Source: an uncultured Olsenella sp. (GTDB lineage Bacteria; Actinomycetota; Coriobacteriia; Coriobacteriales; Atopobiaceae). From it: a stretch of 64,000 bases of DNA. The number at the start of each line of letters is the position of its first letter. Position 1 is the stretch's first letter. The notes under the pieces were generated by a model that searched no databases, was not told the DNA's origin, and saw only the letters and a program-made list of their open reading frames with translations. A program made the position numbers and the translations under genes. Below are positions 14,405 to 23,521 of this stretch, piece after piece. The DNA lies in the NCBI GenBank assembly GCA_900316105.1, contig ONBR01000006.1, positions 62,001-126,000 of the forward strand, given 5' to 3'.

Positions 14405-17059
14405 CTACTCGACGGAGTCGGGCTCCACGGGTTCGCCACTGTCGCTGGTGCCAGCAGCGGCCGCGGCGCCCTCCACGCGCTCCGCGCAGAGCCTGTCATC
14501 GGCACCCACGTCGATGCGGACGGTATCGCCCTCATGCAACTTGCCGTCGATGATCAGCGCGGCCACATTGTCCACCACCTGACGCTGAATCAGGCGCTTC
14601 AGGGGACGGGCGCCGTAGACAGGATCCAGGCCATCGAGGGACAGAGACTGAATGGCCGAGTCGGAAAGCTCGAGCTTGATCCTCTCGCGCGCAAGACGGG
14701 CTCGCACGTCCTTGAGCTGGATATGTACGATCTTCTCGATGTCATCCAGGCCCAGGGCATGGAAGACGACCACGTCGTCGATGCGGTTCAGGAACTCAGG
14801 CTTGAAGGTCTGACGCAGGGCATTATTGACCTGCTTCTGAACCTCGTCCGGATCGCTGGAGGCATTGGCACCCGCAATGAACTGAGAGCCGACGTTGGAA
14901 GTCATGATGATGATCGTGTTCTTGAAGGACACCACACGACCCTGGCCGTCGGTCAGACGACCATCATCCAGCACCTGGAGCAGGATGTTGAAGACGTCGG
15001 GATGCGCCTTTTCCATCTCGTCCAGGAGGATCACCGAGTAGGGACGCCTGCGCACGGCCTCGGTCAGCTGGCCGCCCTCGTCGTAGCCCACGTATCCGGG
15101 AGGTGCGCCGATCAGACGCTGGACGCTGAACTTCTCCATGTACTCGGACATGTCGATGCGCACCAGGGCCTTCTCGTCGTCAAAGAGGCACTCCGCCAGG
15201 GCCTTTGCCAGCTCGGTCTTTCCTACGCCCGTGGGGCCGAGGAAGAAGAAGGAGCCCAGGGGACGGTTGGGGTCGCTAAGGCCCGCACGGCTGCGGCGAA
15301 CAGCCGCGGACACGGCAGAGACTGCCTCGCTCTGGCCCACGACGCGCTTGTGGAGCTCGGTCTCCAGGTTCTTGAGCTTGTCCATCTCGCCCTGCATCAT
15401 CTTTGACACGGGGACTCCTGTCCAGGCCGAGACGACCTCTGCGATCTCCTCGGGAGTGACCTCCTCCTTGAGGATGCCACCCTCGTCCTGCTTGGTCTTT
15501 AGCAGCTGCTCGGCAGCGTCGTACTCCTTCTGCAGGGAGGGGATGGTGGAGTAGCGCAGCTCTGAGGCATGAGCCAGGTCTCCGTCCCTGATGGCACGGT
15601 CTACCTCGCCCTTTGCGTCCTCTATCTGGCTCTTTAGGTCCTGGACGCGGTCGACGGCAGACTTCTCGTTCTGCCAGTTGGCCTTCATGCCGTCCAGCTT
15701 CTCCTGAGTGACGGCAATCTCCTTGCGCAGGTTGGCCAGGCGCTCCTTGGAGGCATCGTCCTCCTCCTTCATCAGGGCCTGCTCCTCGATCTGCTTCTGG
15801 GTGAGCTCGCGGTCCACGGCATCAATCTCTGCGGGCATGGAATCCAGCTCCATGCGCAGGCGGCTGGCGGCCTCGTCCACCAGGTCGATGGCCTTGTCGG
15901 GCAGGAAGCGCTCGCTGATGTAGCGGTTCGACAGGTCGGCAGCGCTGACTAGGGCCGCATCAGTGATACGGACGCGGTGGTGCTGCTCGTACTTGTCCTT
16001 GAGACCGCGCAGGATGGAGATGGTGTCCTCCACGGTGGGCTCGGACACCAGGACCGTCTGGAAACGGCGGGCCAAAGCCTGGTCCTTCTCGATGTACTTG
16101 CGGTACTCGTCCAGAGTCGTCGCGCCGATGGCGTGGAGCTCGCCGCGGGCCAGAGCGGGCTTCAGGATGTTGCCCGCGTCCATGGACCCCTCGGTGGCGC
16201 CGGCGCCCACGATGGTATGGAGCTCGTCTATGAAGAGGATGATGCGACCGTCGGACTTCTCGACCTCCTTGAGCACGGACTTCAGGCGGTCCTCAAACTC
16301 GCCACGATACTTTGCGCCAGCTACCAGGGCAGACATGTCCAGCTCGACGATGTCCTTGTCCTTGATCGTGGAGGGAACGTCGCCAGCGACGATGCGCTCG
16401 GCCAGCCCCTCGACGATTGCGGTCTTTCCCACGCCAGGCTCACCGATGAGGACGGGGTTGTTCTTTGTCCTGCGGCTGAGGACCTGGATGGTGCGGCGAA
16501 TCTCCTCGACGCGGCCGATCACGGGGTCAAGCTTTCCCTGACGTGCAAGGTCCGTGACGTTGCGGCCATACTGCTCCAGGGCCTCGAACTGGGTCTTTTG
16601 GTCCTGGGAGGTGACGCGCTCGTCACCACGCAGGTCGTTGTATGCCTCCAGCACGCGCTTGCTGGTGACTCCCGCGCCCTTGAGCGCAGAGCCGGCATCG
16701 CCCTTCTCGTCCGCCAGGGCGCAAAGGAGGTGCTCGCTGGTCACATAGGCATCGCCCTGCTTGCTGGCAAGCTTCTCCGCGGCATCGCCCACGCGCACCA
16801 GCTCGTTGGAGATACCCATCTGGCTCATGTCGCCCGTGACATGGGGAGCATGCGCGATAACGTCGTCCACCTGGGCCTCTACCTGGGCGGGATCGGCACC
16901 AACGCGCTCGATGATCGCGCGGAGGTTGCGCTCGCCGGAGGAAAGCAATGCCTTCAGAAGGTGGATGGGCCTCACCTCATCCGCCTCGGCATCGGCGGCT
17001 ATGGAGACTGCCGACTGCAACGCTTCCTGGGCCGTCACTGCCCACTTGTCAAACCTCAT
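14405..17059 (-). CDS. clpB: ClpB disaggregase
   Basis: An 884-residue AAA+ chaperone that, with DnaK, extracts proteins from aggregates. ATG at 17059 ([14 protein letters not shown]) is preferred, as AAGGG lies eight bases upstream; ATG at 17065 is too close. Order of parts: Clp-N domain (1-150), first AAA+ module with Walker A GEPGVGKT near residue 205 and IDELHT, the long coiled-coil middle domain (about 400-530), second AAA+ module with GPTGVGKTE near residue 605, and a C-terminal D2-small domain. The acidic tail after VGADDRLC is longer than in E. coli. It is monocistronic and preceded by a heat-shock element at 17154-17186 shared with dnaK. Confidence 0.97.
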   Translation of the reverse strand: MRFDKWAVTAQEALQSAVSIAADAEADEVRPIHLLKALLSSGERNLRAIIERVGADPAQVEAQVDDVIAHAPHVTGDMSQMGISNELVRVGDAAEKLASKQGDAYVTSEHLLCALADEKGDAGSALKGAGVTSKRVLEAYNDLRGDERVTSQDQKTQFEALEQYGRNVTDLARQGKLDPVIGRVEEIRRTIQVLSRRTKNNPVLIGEPGVGKTAIVEGLAERIVAGDVPSTIKDKDIVELDMSALVAGAKYRGEFEDRLKSVLKEVEKSDGRIILFIDELHTIVGAGATEGSMDAGNILKPALARGELHAIGATTLDEYRKYIEKDQALARRFQTVLVSEPTVEDTISILRGLKDKYEQHHRVRITDAALVSAADLSNRYISERFLPDKAIDLVDEAASRLRMELDSMPAEIDAVDRELTQKQIEEQALMKEEDDASKERLANLRKEIAVTQEKLDGMKANWQNEKSAVDRVQDLKSQIEDAKGEVDRAIRDGDLAHASELRYSTIPSLQKEYDAAEQLLKTKQDEGGILKEEVTPEEIAEVVSAWTGVPVSKMMQGEMDKLKNLETELHKRVVGQSEAVSAVSAAVRRSRAGLSDPNRPLGSFFFLGPTGVGKTELAKALAECLFDDEKALVRIDMSEYMEKFSVQRLIGAPPGYVGYDEGGQLTEAVRRRPYSVILLDEMEKAHPDVFNILLQVLDDGRLTDGQGRVVSFKNTIIIMTSNVGSQFIAGANASSDPDEVQKQVNNALRQTFKPEFLNRIDDVVVFHALGLDDIEKIVHIQLKDVRARLARERIKLELSDSAIQSLSLDGLDPVYGARPLKRLIQRQVVDNVAALIIDGKLHEGDTVRIDVGADDRLCAERVEGAAAAAGTSDSGEPVEPDSVE

Positions 17060-17508
17060 ATGCATCACCCTTCCCTGAGCCACAGCGCCTGGGGCGGATG
17101 GCTCGCTCGTCTATCGGTACTAGTGTTCCCGCCTTAGCTGGGCTTATACGTAAAATCTAAGTCTCTTTACAATAGGTTTTCTATCGGCATACTGGCAGGA
17201 TTCTGACGCGGAATGACGGCACGACGGGCGACCGCAGGAGGTGTCCGCAGCGTATCGACAGACGCCCGTGCGGCCACAACGCGCACAAGGAGCTGATGAT
17301 TTCGCTTTTGGGCAAGGGTGACGCCGTTTTACGAATTCGGGCACACTCGCAAGAATCCCGAGTGTGCCCGAATTACTGATAATTTCACTTTTCGCCCGAA
17401 ATCGCGCGTCGCGAACATTTTGTGCACGTTAGCGCCCGGCGCCCGGTGCTGCCTTGCGCGGCCTCGCGCGTCCGGACCCACCGTCGCTCGGCGCCGCACG
17501 TCAAGCCG
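17060..17508. other. Spacer upstream of clpB with heat-shock element and hairpin repeat
   Basis: No gene is apparent in 449 bases. It carries the clpB control element (17154-17186) and a perfect 16-base inverted repeat, AATTCGGGCACACTCG (17334-17349) with its complement at 17359-17374 around a nine-base loop. That hairpin lies downstream of hspR but lacks a T-run on either strand. Confidence 0.6.
17140..17190 (-). promoter_or_regulatory. clpB heat-shock promoter/operator
   Basis: The element at 17154-17186 (minus strand CGATAGAAAACCT ... AAAGAGACTTAGATT) matches that of dnaK at 21995-22027 in most positions. A plausible -10, TATAAG, follows the ACTTAGATT core and a -35 like TTGTAA precedes it by 18 bases, so the core would lie between the two boxes. 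Binding by HspR is inferred; the classical CTTGAGT-N7-ACTCAAG HAIR site is not present. Confidence 0.55.
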
Positions 17509-17988
17509 TCACTGAACGCCATCGCTACCGTCGTGCAGGAGTCCGCGCATAACCTGCTCGGGACTCGCCCCGTCATAGCGAGCCAGTGCCGTAATCTTCT
17601 CGCGCATGCGCAGCTCGTGGACCTCGTCCTCCAGCTCACGCACGCGAGCACGCAGCTCGTCGATCTGACGGTCGCGTTCCTGGGCACGTTCGCGCATGTC
17701 CAGGATACGGACCACACCAGCGAGGTTGATGCCCTCGTCGGTCAGCTTGCTAATAAGGTTCAGGCGCTCGATGTCACCACGAGAATACAGGCGGGTGTTG
17801 CCACGTGAACGACCCGGTGTCACCAGGCCCTTTTGCTCGTAGACACGCAGGGTCTGCGGGTGCATGCCCGTCAGCTCGGCCGCCACGCTGATCATGTATA
17901 GCGGCTTGTCCTTGTTGGCCGCCGATTCAGAGAACAGGCCGTCCTCCAGCTCGTCGTCGCGCTCGTGACCGCGACCACTACGCGCCAT
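17509..17988 (-). CDS. hspR: HspR, MerR-family heat-shock repressor
   Basis: A 159-residue regulator. The ATG at 17988 follows GGAG by five bases and overlaps the dnaJ stop by 11 bases; the longer frame to 18015 has no better site. After a variable N-terminus (about 30 residues) comes the MerR helix-turn-helix: LYMISVAAELTGMHPQTLRVYEQKGLVTPGRSRGNTRLYSRGDIERL. A dimerising coiled coil follows (RAQERDRQIDELRARVRELEDEVHELR). In other actinobacteria HspR works with DnaK to repress the dnaK operon, clpB and sometimes an Hsp20 gene, which is exactly the set found around it here. Confidence 0.92.
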   Translation of the reverse strand: MARSGRGHERDDELEDGLFSESAANKDKPLYMISVAAELTGMHPQTLRVYEQKGLVTPGRSRGNTRLYSRGDIERLNLISKLTDEGINLAGVVRILDMRERAQERDRQIDELRARVRELEDEVHELRMREKITALARYDGASPEQVMRGLLHDGSDGVQ

Positions 17989-18946
17989 AGCGCTCCACAT
18001 CCTTTCTGTATTCACGCGTGTCGCCCTTCTGCAGCGACTCGAAAGCGTCGCGTTCCTTGGCCGTCAGGTGCGTGGGAATCACAACCTTGACCGTCACGTA
18101 CAAGGCGCCGGTGGAACCCTTGTGCTTTACGTCCGGGGCGCCCATGTTGCGGAAACGGAAGGTCTTTCCACCCTGCGTACCTGCGGGAATCTTGAGCAAG
18201 ACCTCCTTGCCACCTGGGGTCGGGACTTTGACGCTCGCGCCAAGCGCCGCCTCGTACACGGTGATGGGTAGCTCCACGCGGACGTCCGCACCGTCGCGCT
18301 TGAAGAGCGGGTGCTCGGCCACGCGAGTCGTCACCACAAGGTCGCCCCTCGGACCGCCATTTGTCCCCAGCTCACCACGTCCGCGATAGCGAAGCTTGCC
18401 TCCGTCCACGGCGCCAGCGGGAACCTTGACCACCAGGGTCTGACGCTCGCCCGTGGAGGGCACCGTAAAGTTGACCTTCCGTGTGGTGCCCGTGAATGCC
18501 TCCTCGGCGCTGACGTCGATGGTCATCGTCAGGTCCGCGCCCTTCGAGGGCCGCGCTGCACGTTGCTGACCAGCTGATCCGCCAAATATCGTCGAGAAGT
18601 CGAAGCCGTTGAAGGCGCCGTCGCCGCTGCGAATGTTGTCAAAGATGTCCGACCAGTCGCCACCCATGTTGGTCGTGTAGGTGTAGGCACCCCTATTGCG
18701 GCCACCCGATCCGCCAAAGTCGGCACCGGGAATCCCACCAAACATCAGGAGTTGGTCGTATTCCTTGCGCTTGTCGGGATTCGACAGCGTGGTGTAGGCC
18801 TCGCTGATTTCCTTGAACTTCTGCTCGTCTCCGCCGGCGTCAGGGTGATACTTTGCCGCCAGTTTGCGGAAGGCACGCTTGATCTCGTCGTCCGTGGCGT
18901 CACGCTTCACGCCCAGAATGTCGTAGTAGTTTCTCTTTCCTGCCAT
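17978..18946 (-). CDS. dnaJ: DnaJ-type co-chaperone lacking the zinc finger (CbpA-like)
   Basis: A 322-residue Hsp40. The J domain (residues 5-70) has the essential HPD tripeptide in KYHPDAGG, followed by a glycine-rich linker (GGIPGADFGGSGGRN). The two beta-barrel substrate-binding domains begin near KGADLTMTIDVSAEEAFTG and end at the VIPTHLTAKERDAF segment. The four CxxCxGxG zinc motifs of classical DnaJ are absent, so it is a type II protein, as is usual for the actinobacterial dnaK operon partner. It overlaps hspR downstream and is separated from grpE by a terminator-like hairpin. Confidence 0.93.
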   Translation of the reverse strand: MAGKRNYYDILGVKRDATDDEIKRAFRKLAAKYHPDAGGDEQKFKEISEAYTTLSNPDKRKEYDQLLMFGGIPGADFGGSGGRNRGAYTYTTNMGGDWSDIFDNIRSGDGAFNGFDFSTIFGGSAGQQRAARPSKGADLTMTIDVSAEEAFTGTTRKVNFTVPSTGERQTLVVKVPAGAVDGGKLRYRGRGELGTNGGPRGDLVVTTRVAEHPLFKRDGADVRVELPITVYEAALGASVKVPTPGGKEVLLKIPAGTQGGKTFRFRNMGAPDVKHKGSTGALYVTVKVVIPTHLTAKERDAFESLQKGDTREYRKDVERYGA

Positions 18947-19009
18947 GAGGATGACGCCTCCCTTCGTCGTTGCGTGCCATGCCGGTCATCCCGTGGGCAC
19001 GGTCACGTA

Positions 19010-19047
19010 TATAAAAGCTGCGCCCGAACCTGTGGCCCGGGCGCAGC
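19010..19047 (-). terminator. Terminator-like hairpin between grpE and dnaJ
   Basis: On the minus strand GCTGCGCCCG pairs with CGGGCGCAGC (perfect, ten bases, 19047-19017) and is followed by TTTTATATA. It would attenuate transcription so that dnaJ-hspR is made at a lower level than dnaK-grpE. Confidence 0.75.
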
Positions 19048-19057
19048 GTCAGAGCTG

Positions 19058-19873
19058 TTACTCCGCCTTTTCGCTCGAGGCACCGTCCTGGGCCTTCGAG
19101 TCCGCGGACGTTCCCGCACCCTCGGCTTCCGAGACCTCTTCGGCCTCTGGCTCGGGGGCGGGGCGCTTCGGCCCACCAAAGGAAACCGTGACCATCGCGC
19201 TACGGATGATCTTGTCTCCCATGCGATAGCCCTTCTGATAGACCTGGGCCACCGTCTCGTCGTAGACTTCGGAGTTCTCCATGCGGCCGATGGCCTGGTG
19301 AAGGTTGGGGTCGAAAGCCTGACCAGCCGGGTCGATGACCTCCACGCCCTCCCTGTTGAGAATGGAGTACATCTTGTCGTGGATGGCGTTGACGCCCTCG
19401 ACGAACTGCATCAGCTGCTCGTCGCCCTCGCCCGTGGACCGGGCGTGCTCGGAGGCGCGCTCCATGTCATCCAGAACAGGCAAGAGATTCACCACGAGCT
19501 TCTCCGCAGCACGCTCCTTCTCGGCCAGGCGCTCCTTGGCCGTGCGACGACGGTAGTTCTCCCAGTCTGCCTGCAGGCGGGCCAGACGATTGGCCGAGTC
19601 TGCCGCCTGCTTCTTTGCCGACTCGATCTCCTCGGAGACGCCATCGAGCTTCTTTTGCAGCTCGTCTCGCTCAGCGCGAATCTTGTCGGCGTCAGCCTTG
19701 AAGTCCTCCTCGGCTGCCTGCTCGCCGGCGCGCTTTGCGGCCTCCACGCGGGCAGCCTCCTCATCCTCGCTCAGCTCGTCCGCTGCCTGGGCCTGGGCCG
19801 CGCCAGTCGTATCTGCGCCCTCCGCGGGGGCGGTGGTCGCCTTATCGTCCTCTGTCTCGATCGGCACTTTCAC
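19058..19873 (-). CDS. grpE: GrpE nucleotide exchange factor
   Basis: A 271-residue dimeric exchange factor for DnaK. The GTG at 19873 follows AAGGAGGGT by the right distance; the frame runs up to 19966 but that part overlaps the dnaK stop region. The first 80 residues are acidic and low in complexity; a long coiled coil follows (AEEDFKADADKIRAERDELQ...). The conserved core includes LARLQADWENYRRRTAKE, LLPVLDDMERA and the C-terminal beta wing DPNLHQAIGRMEN. The acidic tail after PKRPAPEPE is long. It is the second gene of the dnaK cluster. Confidence 0.95.
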   Translation of the reverse strand: MKVPIETEDDKATTAPAEGADTTGAAQAQAADELSEDEEAARVEAAKRAGEQAAEEDFKADADKIRAERDELQKKLDGVSEEIESAKKQAADSANRLARLQADWENYRRRTAKERLAEKERAAEKLVVNLLPVLDDMERASEHARSTGEGDEQLMQFVEGVNAIHDKMYSILNREGVEVIDPAGQAFDPNLHQAIGRMENSEVYDETVAQVYQKGYRMGDKIIRSAMVTVSFGGPKRPAPEPEAEEVSEAEGAGTSADSKAQDGASSEKAE

Positions 19874-19895
19874 GTCACCCTCCTTGGGGGTTCTG

Positions 19896-19930
19896 CGTTG
19901 GGCGGCCTTTGCCTTGTGGGCCGCCCAACG
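19896..19930 (-). other. Perfect hairpin between dnaK and grpE
   Basis: Twelve-base arms CGTTGGGCGGCC (19896-19907) and GGCCGCCCAACG (19919-19930) enclose an 11-base loop. It sits just upstream of the grpE ribosome binding site and has no T-run, so it may be an RNA processing or stabilising structure rather than a terminator. Confidence 0.7.
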
Positions 19931-19975
19931 CTTCCTTGCTCTAGAAGAGACTGACAATACTGTCACCCTCGATAA

Positions 19976-21889
19976 TTACTTGTTGTCCTTGTCGTCATCC
20001 ACGACCTCGTAGTCGGCGTCAACCACATCGTCGGGGTTGCCAGTAGGCTGGGCGCCTGCGGCATCAGCACCAGCGGAAGCCTGGGCGTTCGTGTCGGAGT
20101 AGACGATCTCCGCCAGCTTGTGACCAGCCTCCTGCAGCTTGTCACCGGCTGCCTTGATGGCGTCGATGTCGGTGCCGCCCAGGGCCTTCTTTGCCTCGGC
20201 CACGGCATCCTCGACCTGCTTCTTGACGTCGGCGGGAGCCTTGTCGCCCAGGTCCTTCAGGGTCTGCTCGGTGGAGTAGCAAAGGGAGTCGGTCTGGTTG
20301 CGGACCTCGATCTCGTCCTTGTGCTTCTTGTCCTCCTCGGCGTGGGCCTCGGCGTCCTTGACCATGCGGTCGACCTCGTCGTCAGACAGAGCGGTGGAGC
20401 CAGAGATGGTGATCTGCTGGGACTTGCCGGTGCCCTTGTCCTTTGCGGTGACCTTCACGATGCCGTTGGCGTCAATGTCAAAGGTGACCTCGATCTGAGG
20501 CACGCCACGACGTGCGGCGGGGATGCCGGTGAGGTTGAACTTGCCCAGCGACTTGTTGTCGCGAGCCATCTCACGCTCGCCCTGCAGGACGTTGATCTCG
20601 ACGGAGGTCTGGTTGTCCGCAGCCGTGGAGTAGATCTCGGTCTTGGAGGTCGGGATCGTGGTATTGCGGTCGATCATCTTGGTCATGACGCCGCCCATAG
20701 TCTCGACACCCAGGGACAGGGGCGTGACGTCCAGCAGGAGGATGCCAGAGACATCGCCGGTCAGAACGCCACCCTGGACGGCTGCGCCGTCGGCGACGAC
20801 CTCGTCGGGGTTCACGGACATGTTGGGCTGCTTGCCGGTCATCTGCTTGACCAGCTCCTGGACGGCGGGCATACGGCTGGAGCCACCGACGAGGATGACC
20901 TCGTTGATGTCAGACAGCTGCAGGTGAGCGTCGGACAGGGCCTTGGTGACAGGCTGCTTGCAGCGCTCGAGCAGGTCACGCGTGATGCGCTCGAACTCGG
21001 CACGGGTCAGGGTGTACATGAGGTTCTTGGGGCCATTGGCGTCCATGGCAATGAAGGGCAGGTTGATGTCAGCCTGCTGAGCGGAGGAGAGCTCCTTCTT
21101 TGCGTTCTCGGCGGCCTCCTTCAGGCGCTGCAGGGCCATGGGGTCGTTGCGAAGGTCGATCCCGTTCTCCTGCTGGAACTTGTCGGCCATCCAGTCGATG
21201 ACCTTCTGATCCCAGTCGTCGCCGCCCAGATGGTTGTCGCCGTTGGTGGCCAGAACCTCAACGACGCCGTCGGCGAGGTCGAGGATGGAGACGTCGAAGG
21301 TACCGCCGCCCAGGTCGAAGACCAGGACCTTCTGCTCCTGGTTCTGCTTGTCCAGGCCATATGCCAGAGCTGCTGCGGTGGGCTCGTTAACGATACGCTG
21401 GACGTTCAGGCCCGCGATCTTGCCAGCATCCTTGGTGGCCTGACGCTGGGCGTCGTTGAAGTATGCGGGGACGGTGATGACAGCGTCGGTGACGGGCTCG
21501 CCCAGGTACTTCTCGGCGTCAGCCTTCATCTTGGACAAAATCATGGCGCTGATCTGCTCGGGCGTGAAGTCCTCGCCCTCAATCTCGACGACGGCGCGGG
21601 AGCCGGTGCCGGACTTGACGGTGTAGGGGACCGTCTTGAGCTCGGAGCCGACCTCGTCATAGCGACGGCCCATGAAGCGCTTGATGGAGAAGACCGTGTT
21701 CTTGGGGTTGGTGACAGCCTGGTTCTTTGCTGCCTTGCCCACGATACGGTCGCCGTCCTGGCGGAAGCCAACGACGGACGGGGTGGTGCGGTCGCCCTCG
21801 GCGTTAACGATGATGGTGGGCTCGCCGCCCTCGAGGACTGCCATTGCGGAGTTGGTGGTACCCAGGTCGATACCCAGAATCTTTCCCAT
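19976..21889 (-). CDS. dnaK: DnaK (Hsp70) chaperone
   Basis: A 637-residue ATP-dependent chaperone. N-terminal ATPase motifs are intact: [19 protein letters not shown] (phosphate 1), [16 protein letters not shown] (phosphate 2) and [11 protein letters not shown] (adenosine). The interdomain linker region [14 protein letters not shown] leads into the peptide-binding beta domain, and the C-terminal lid ends in an Ala/Gly-rich tail with an acidic VVDDDKDNK end. It is first in the dnaK-grpE-dnaJ-hspR cluster, and the upstream element at 21995-22027 is shared with clpB and hsp20. Confidence 0.98.
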   Translation of the reverse strand: MGKILGIDLGTTNSAMAVLEGGEPTIIVNAEGDRTTPSVVGFRQDGDRIVGKAAKNQAVTNPKNTVFSIKRFMGRRYDEVGSELKTVPYTVKSGTGSRAVVEIEGEDFTPEQISAMILSKMKADAEKYLGEPVTDAVITVPAYFNDAQRQATKDAGKIAGLNVQRIVNEPTAAALAYGLDKQNQEQKVLVFDLGGGTFDVSILDLADGVVEVLATNGDNHLGGDDWDQKVIDWMADKFQQENGIDLRNDPMALQRLKEAAENAKKELSSAQQADINLPFIAMDANGPKNLMYTLTRAEFERITRDLLERCKQPVTKALSDAHLQLSDINEVILVGGSSRMPAVQELVKQMTGKQPNMSVNPDEVVADGAAVQGGVLTGDVSGILLLDVTPLSLGVETMGGVMTKMIDRNTTIPTSKTEIYSTAADNQTSVEINVLQGEREMARDNKSLGKFNLTGIPAARRGVPQIEVTFDIDANGIVKVTAKDKGTGKSQQITISGSTALSDDEVDRMVKDAEAHAEEDKKHKDEIEVRNQTDSLCYSTEQTLKDLGDKAPADVKKQVEDAVAEAKKALGGTDIDAIKAAGDKLQEAGHKLAEIVYSDTNAQASAGADAAGAQPTGNPDDVVDADYEVVDDDKDNK

Positions 21890-21974
21890 AGTAAGGTGTT
21901 CCTTTCCCTTGCCTTGCAGGCTTGGCCACCTTCCTAGGCGCTGCCCGCTTTTCTTTACGACTCTCTTGTTCCCC

Positions 21975-22030
21975 TACACTGTGATTCTATACATAATCTA
22001 AGTCTCTTTGCATAAGGTTTTTTATCGCAC
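21975..22030 (-). promoter_or_regulatory. dnaK heat-shock promoter/operator
   Basis: Plus-strand AATCTAAGTCTCTTTGCATA starts at 21995 and continues to 22027. On the minus strand, the core ACTTAGATT lies between a TTATGC-like -35 and a TATAGA -10. The clpB copy aligns almost base for base; the hsp20 copy keeps AATCTAAGT and the TATAAG that follows. This is the best candidate for the HspR target in this genome. Confidence 0.6.
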
Positions 22031-22334
22031 GAGACATTAGGAGACATTAGGGACGGAGCACTTTGTCTCTGAGACAATAGGGACGGAGCCCGCTGTCTCA
22101 GAGAGACATTAGGGACGGAGCATTCTGTCTCAGAGACATTAGGGACGGAGCCCGCTCCCCGCGCGTCAGCGGAGGCGAAACGCTCGCTCCCCTCTCGGCG
22201 AGGCGCCCTCCCTAGCCGGTCCCTAGCCGGTCTTGCGCGCCGCAGGGCCTTTGCCCCCTCCGACATAGCTCACACAAGAGCGTCGGCTCTGTCCCCTTTG
22301 TCTCTGAGACAATTTGCTCCGTCCCCAATGTCTC
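22031..22334. repeat. Palindromic repeat family B cluster
   Basis: Four forward copies of GAGACATTAGGGACGGAGC (or GAGACAATAG...) start at 22041, 22071, 22103 and 22133, about 30 bases apart, each followed by TGTCTC arms. Two inverted copies end the block at 22286-22304 and 22316-22334. The unique middle (about 22152-22285) holds no gene I can support. Confidence 0.85.
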
Positions 22335-22385
22335 GTGCCCCAGAGTCGACTATCCTAGGTGTCTAGTCAAGCGCAAGGAGTTCCC

Positions 22386-23357
22386 ATGCCCATCAACATT
22401 CCAGACGGCCTTCCCGCAAAGAGGACCCTCCACCAGGAGCACATCTTTGCCCTGGAGGAAGAGACCGCGAGCGAGCAGCGCATTCGCCCCCTCCGTTTCA
22501 TCCTGCTCAATCTCATGCCCACCAAGGTCGAGACCGAGACCCAGATTCTGCGCCTCATGTCCAAGTCGCCCATTCAGGTGAACGTCGACTTCATGCGCGT
22601 AAGTACGCACGAGTCGACGCACGTTTCCAAGGACCACCTGGTCAAGTTCTACGACACCTTCGACAAGTTCAAGGACAGGAACTACGACGGCATGATCATC
22701 ACGGGCGCACCCGTCGAGCAGATGGCCTTCGACGAGGTCGACTACTGGGACGAGCTCTGCGAGATCATCGACTGGTCGCAGAAGCACGTCTTCTCCACCA
22801 TGTACCTGTGCTGGGGTGCCCTCGCCGGCCTCTGGCACCTCTACCAGATCCCAAAGAAGCAGCTCCCCCAGAAGCTCTTTGGCGTCTTTCCCCAGCGCCT
22901 GTGCGACGAGTACAACTTCCTCACCAACGGCTTTGACGAGGTGCACAACATGCCCCACTCTCGCCATGCCGCCATCGAGGCCAGCGAGCTCCTGGAGCAC
23001 CCCGAACTGCACGTACTTTCCGAGGGCTTCGAGACCGGCCCGGCCATCATCGCCACCCGCGACTTCCACGAGATCTATGTAACTGGCCACTTCGAGTATG
23101 GCCGCGACACCCTGGCCCAGGAGTACTGGCGCGACTTCAAGCGCGGCCTGCCCATCCGCAAGCCAGAGAACTACTTCCCGGATGACAACCCGGAGAACCA
23201 GCCTATCTTTACCTGGCGCTCCCATGCGAACCTGCTCTATCGCAACTGGATCAACTGGGTCTACCAGATGACCCCCTACGAGATGGACCGCATCCCCGAC
23301 GAGATCGCCGCCCTGCGCGCCGACTCCGATGGCATGGTGGACAAGTTCGAGGCATAG
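22386..23357 (+). CDS. metA: MetA-type homoserine O-acyltransferase, predicted acetyl-CoA dependent
   Basis: A 323-residue enzyme activating homoserine for methionine synthesis. Start ATG at 22386 follows AAGGAG by six bases. The glutamine-amidotransferase-like catalytic cysteine is in YLCWGALAGL, and the catalytic HFEYG histidine-glutamate pair lies near residue 235. The acyl-CoA pocket reads ITGAPVEQMAF: glutamate at the position where E. coli MetA has glycine (APLG). Work on this family links that glutamate to acetyl-CoA use. I therefore infer homoserine O-acetyltransferase activity. The gene is alone and ends at a bidirectional terminator. No SAM or T-box leader is visible. Confidence 0.92.
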   Translation: MPINIPDGLPAKRTLHQEHIFALEEETASEQRIRPLRFILLNLMPTKVETETQILRLMSKSPIQVNVDFMRVSTHESTHVSKDHLVKFYDTFDKFKDRNYDGMIITGAPVEQMAFDEVDYWDELCEIIDWSQKHVFSTMYLCWGALAGLWHLYQIPKKQLPQKLFGVFPQRLCDEYNFLTNGFDEVHNMPHSRHAAIEASELLEHPELHVLSEGFETGPAIIATRDFHEIYVTGHFEYGRDTLAQEYWRDFKRGLPIRKPENYFPDDNPENQPIFTWRSHANLLYRNWINWVYQMTPYEMDRIPDEIAALRADSDGMVDKFEA

Positions 23358-23412
23358 CGATTCGAGGCGTGGCGGCCTTGGGGCCAATGGCTCAGCGTTA
23401 CACCAGCGGACA

Positions 23413-23449
23413 AGAAAAAGCGACGGCCTTGCGGTCGTCGCTTCTCTAT
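23413..23449. terminator. Bidirectional Rho-independent terminator
   Basis: Perfect stem AAGCGACGGCC (23418-23428) and GGTCGTCGCTT (23433-23443, with one G-T pair), loop TTGC. A-run on the left gives TTTTT for the minus strand and CTCTATT follows on the plus strand. It serves metA and the converging gene. Confidence 0.8.
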
Positions 23450-23454
23450 TAGAT

Positions 23455-23517
23455 GTGACAAAGGTGCCTGGCGCTATTGTCACATTTTGGGACGCTGGTG
23501 CCTGGCACTATTGTCAC
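23455..23517. repeat. Palindromic repeat family A, full copy
   Basis: Same 63-bp architecture as 2355-2417, with the central ATTGTCACATTTTGGGACGC block identical. Two compensatory changes keep the outer arms paired (GTGCCTGGC and GGTGCCTGGCAC). Confidence 0.85.
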
Positions 23518-23521
23518 ACGG

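Noticed and set aside
17144-17344. Cysteine-rich 66-codon minus-strand frame in the clpB upstream region
   Set aside because: No ribosome binding site, irregular cysteine spacing, and it covers the heat-shock promoter element.
20120-21937. 605-codon plus-strand open frame opposite dnaK
   Set aside because: Pure antisense shadow of dnaK; no ribosome binding site and no recognisable domain.
22041-22151. CRISPR-like array
   Set aside because: Repeats are 19 bases, spacers are not unique (they contain TGTCTC palindrome arms), inverted copies exist and there are no cas genes.
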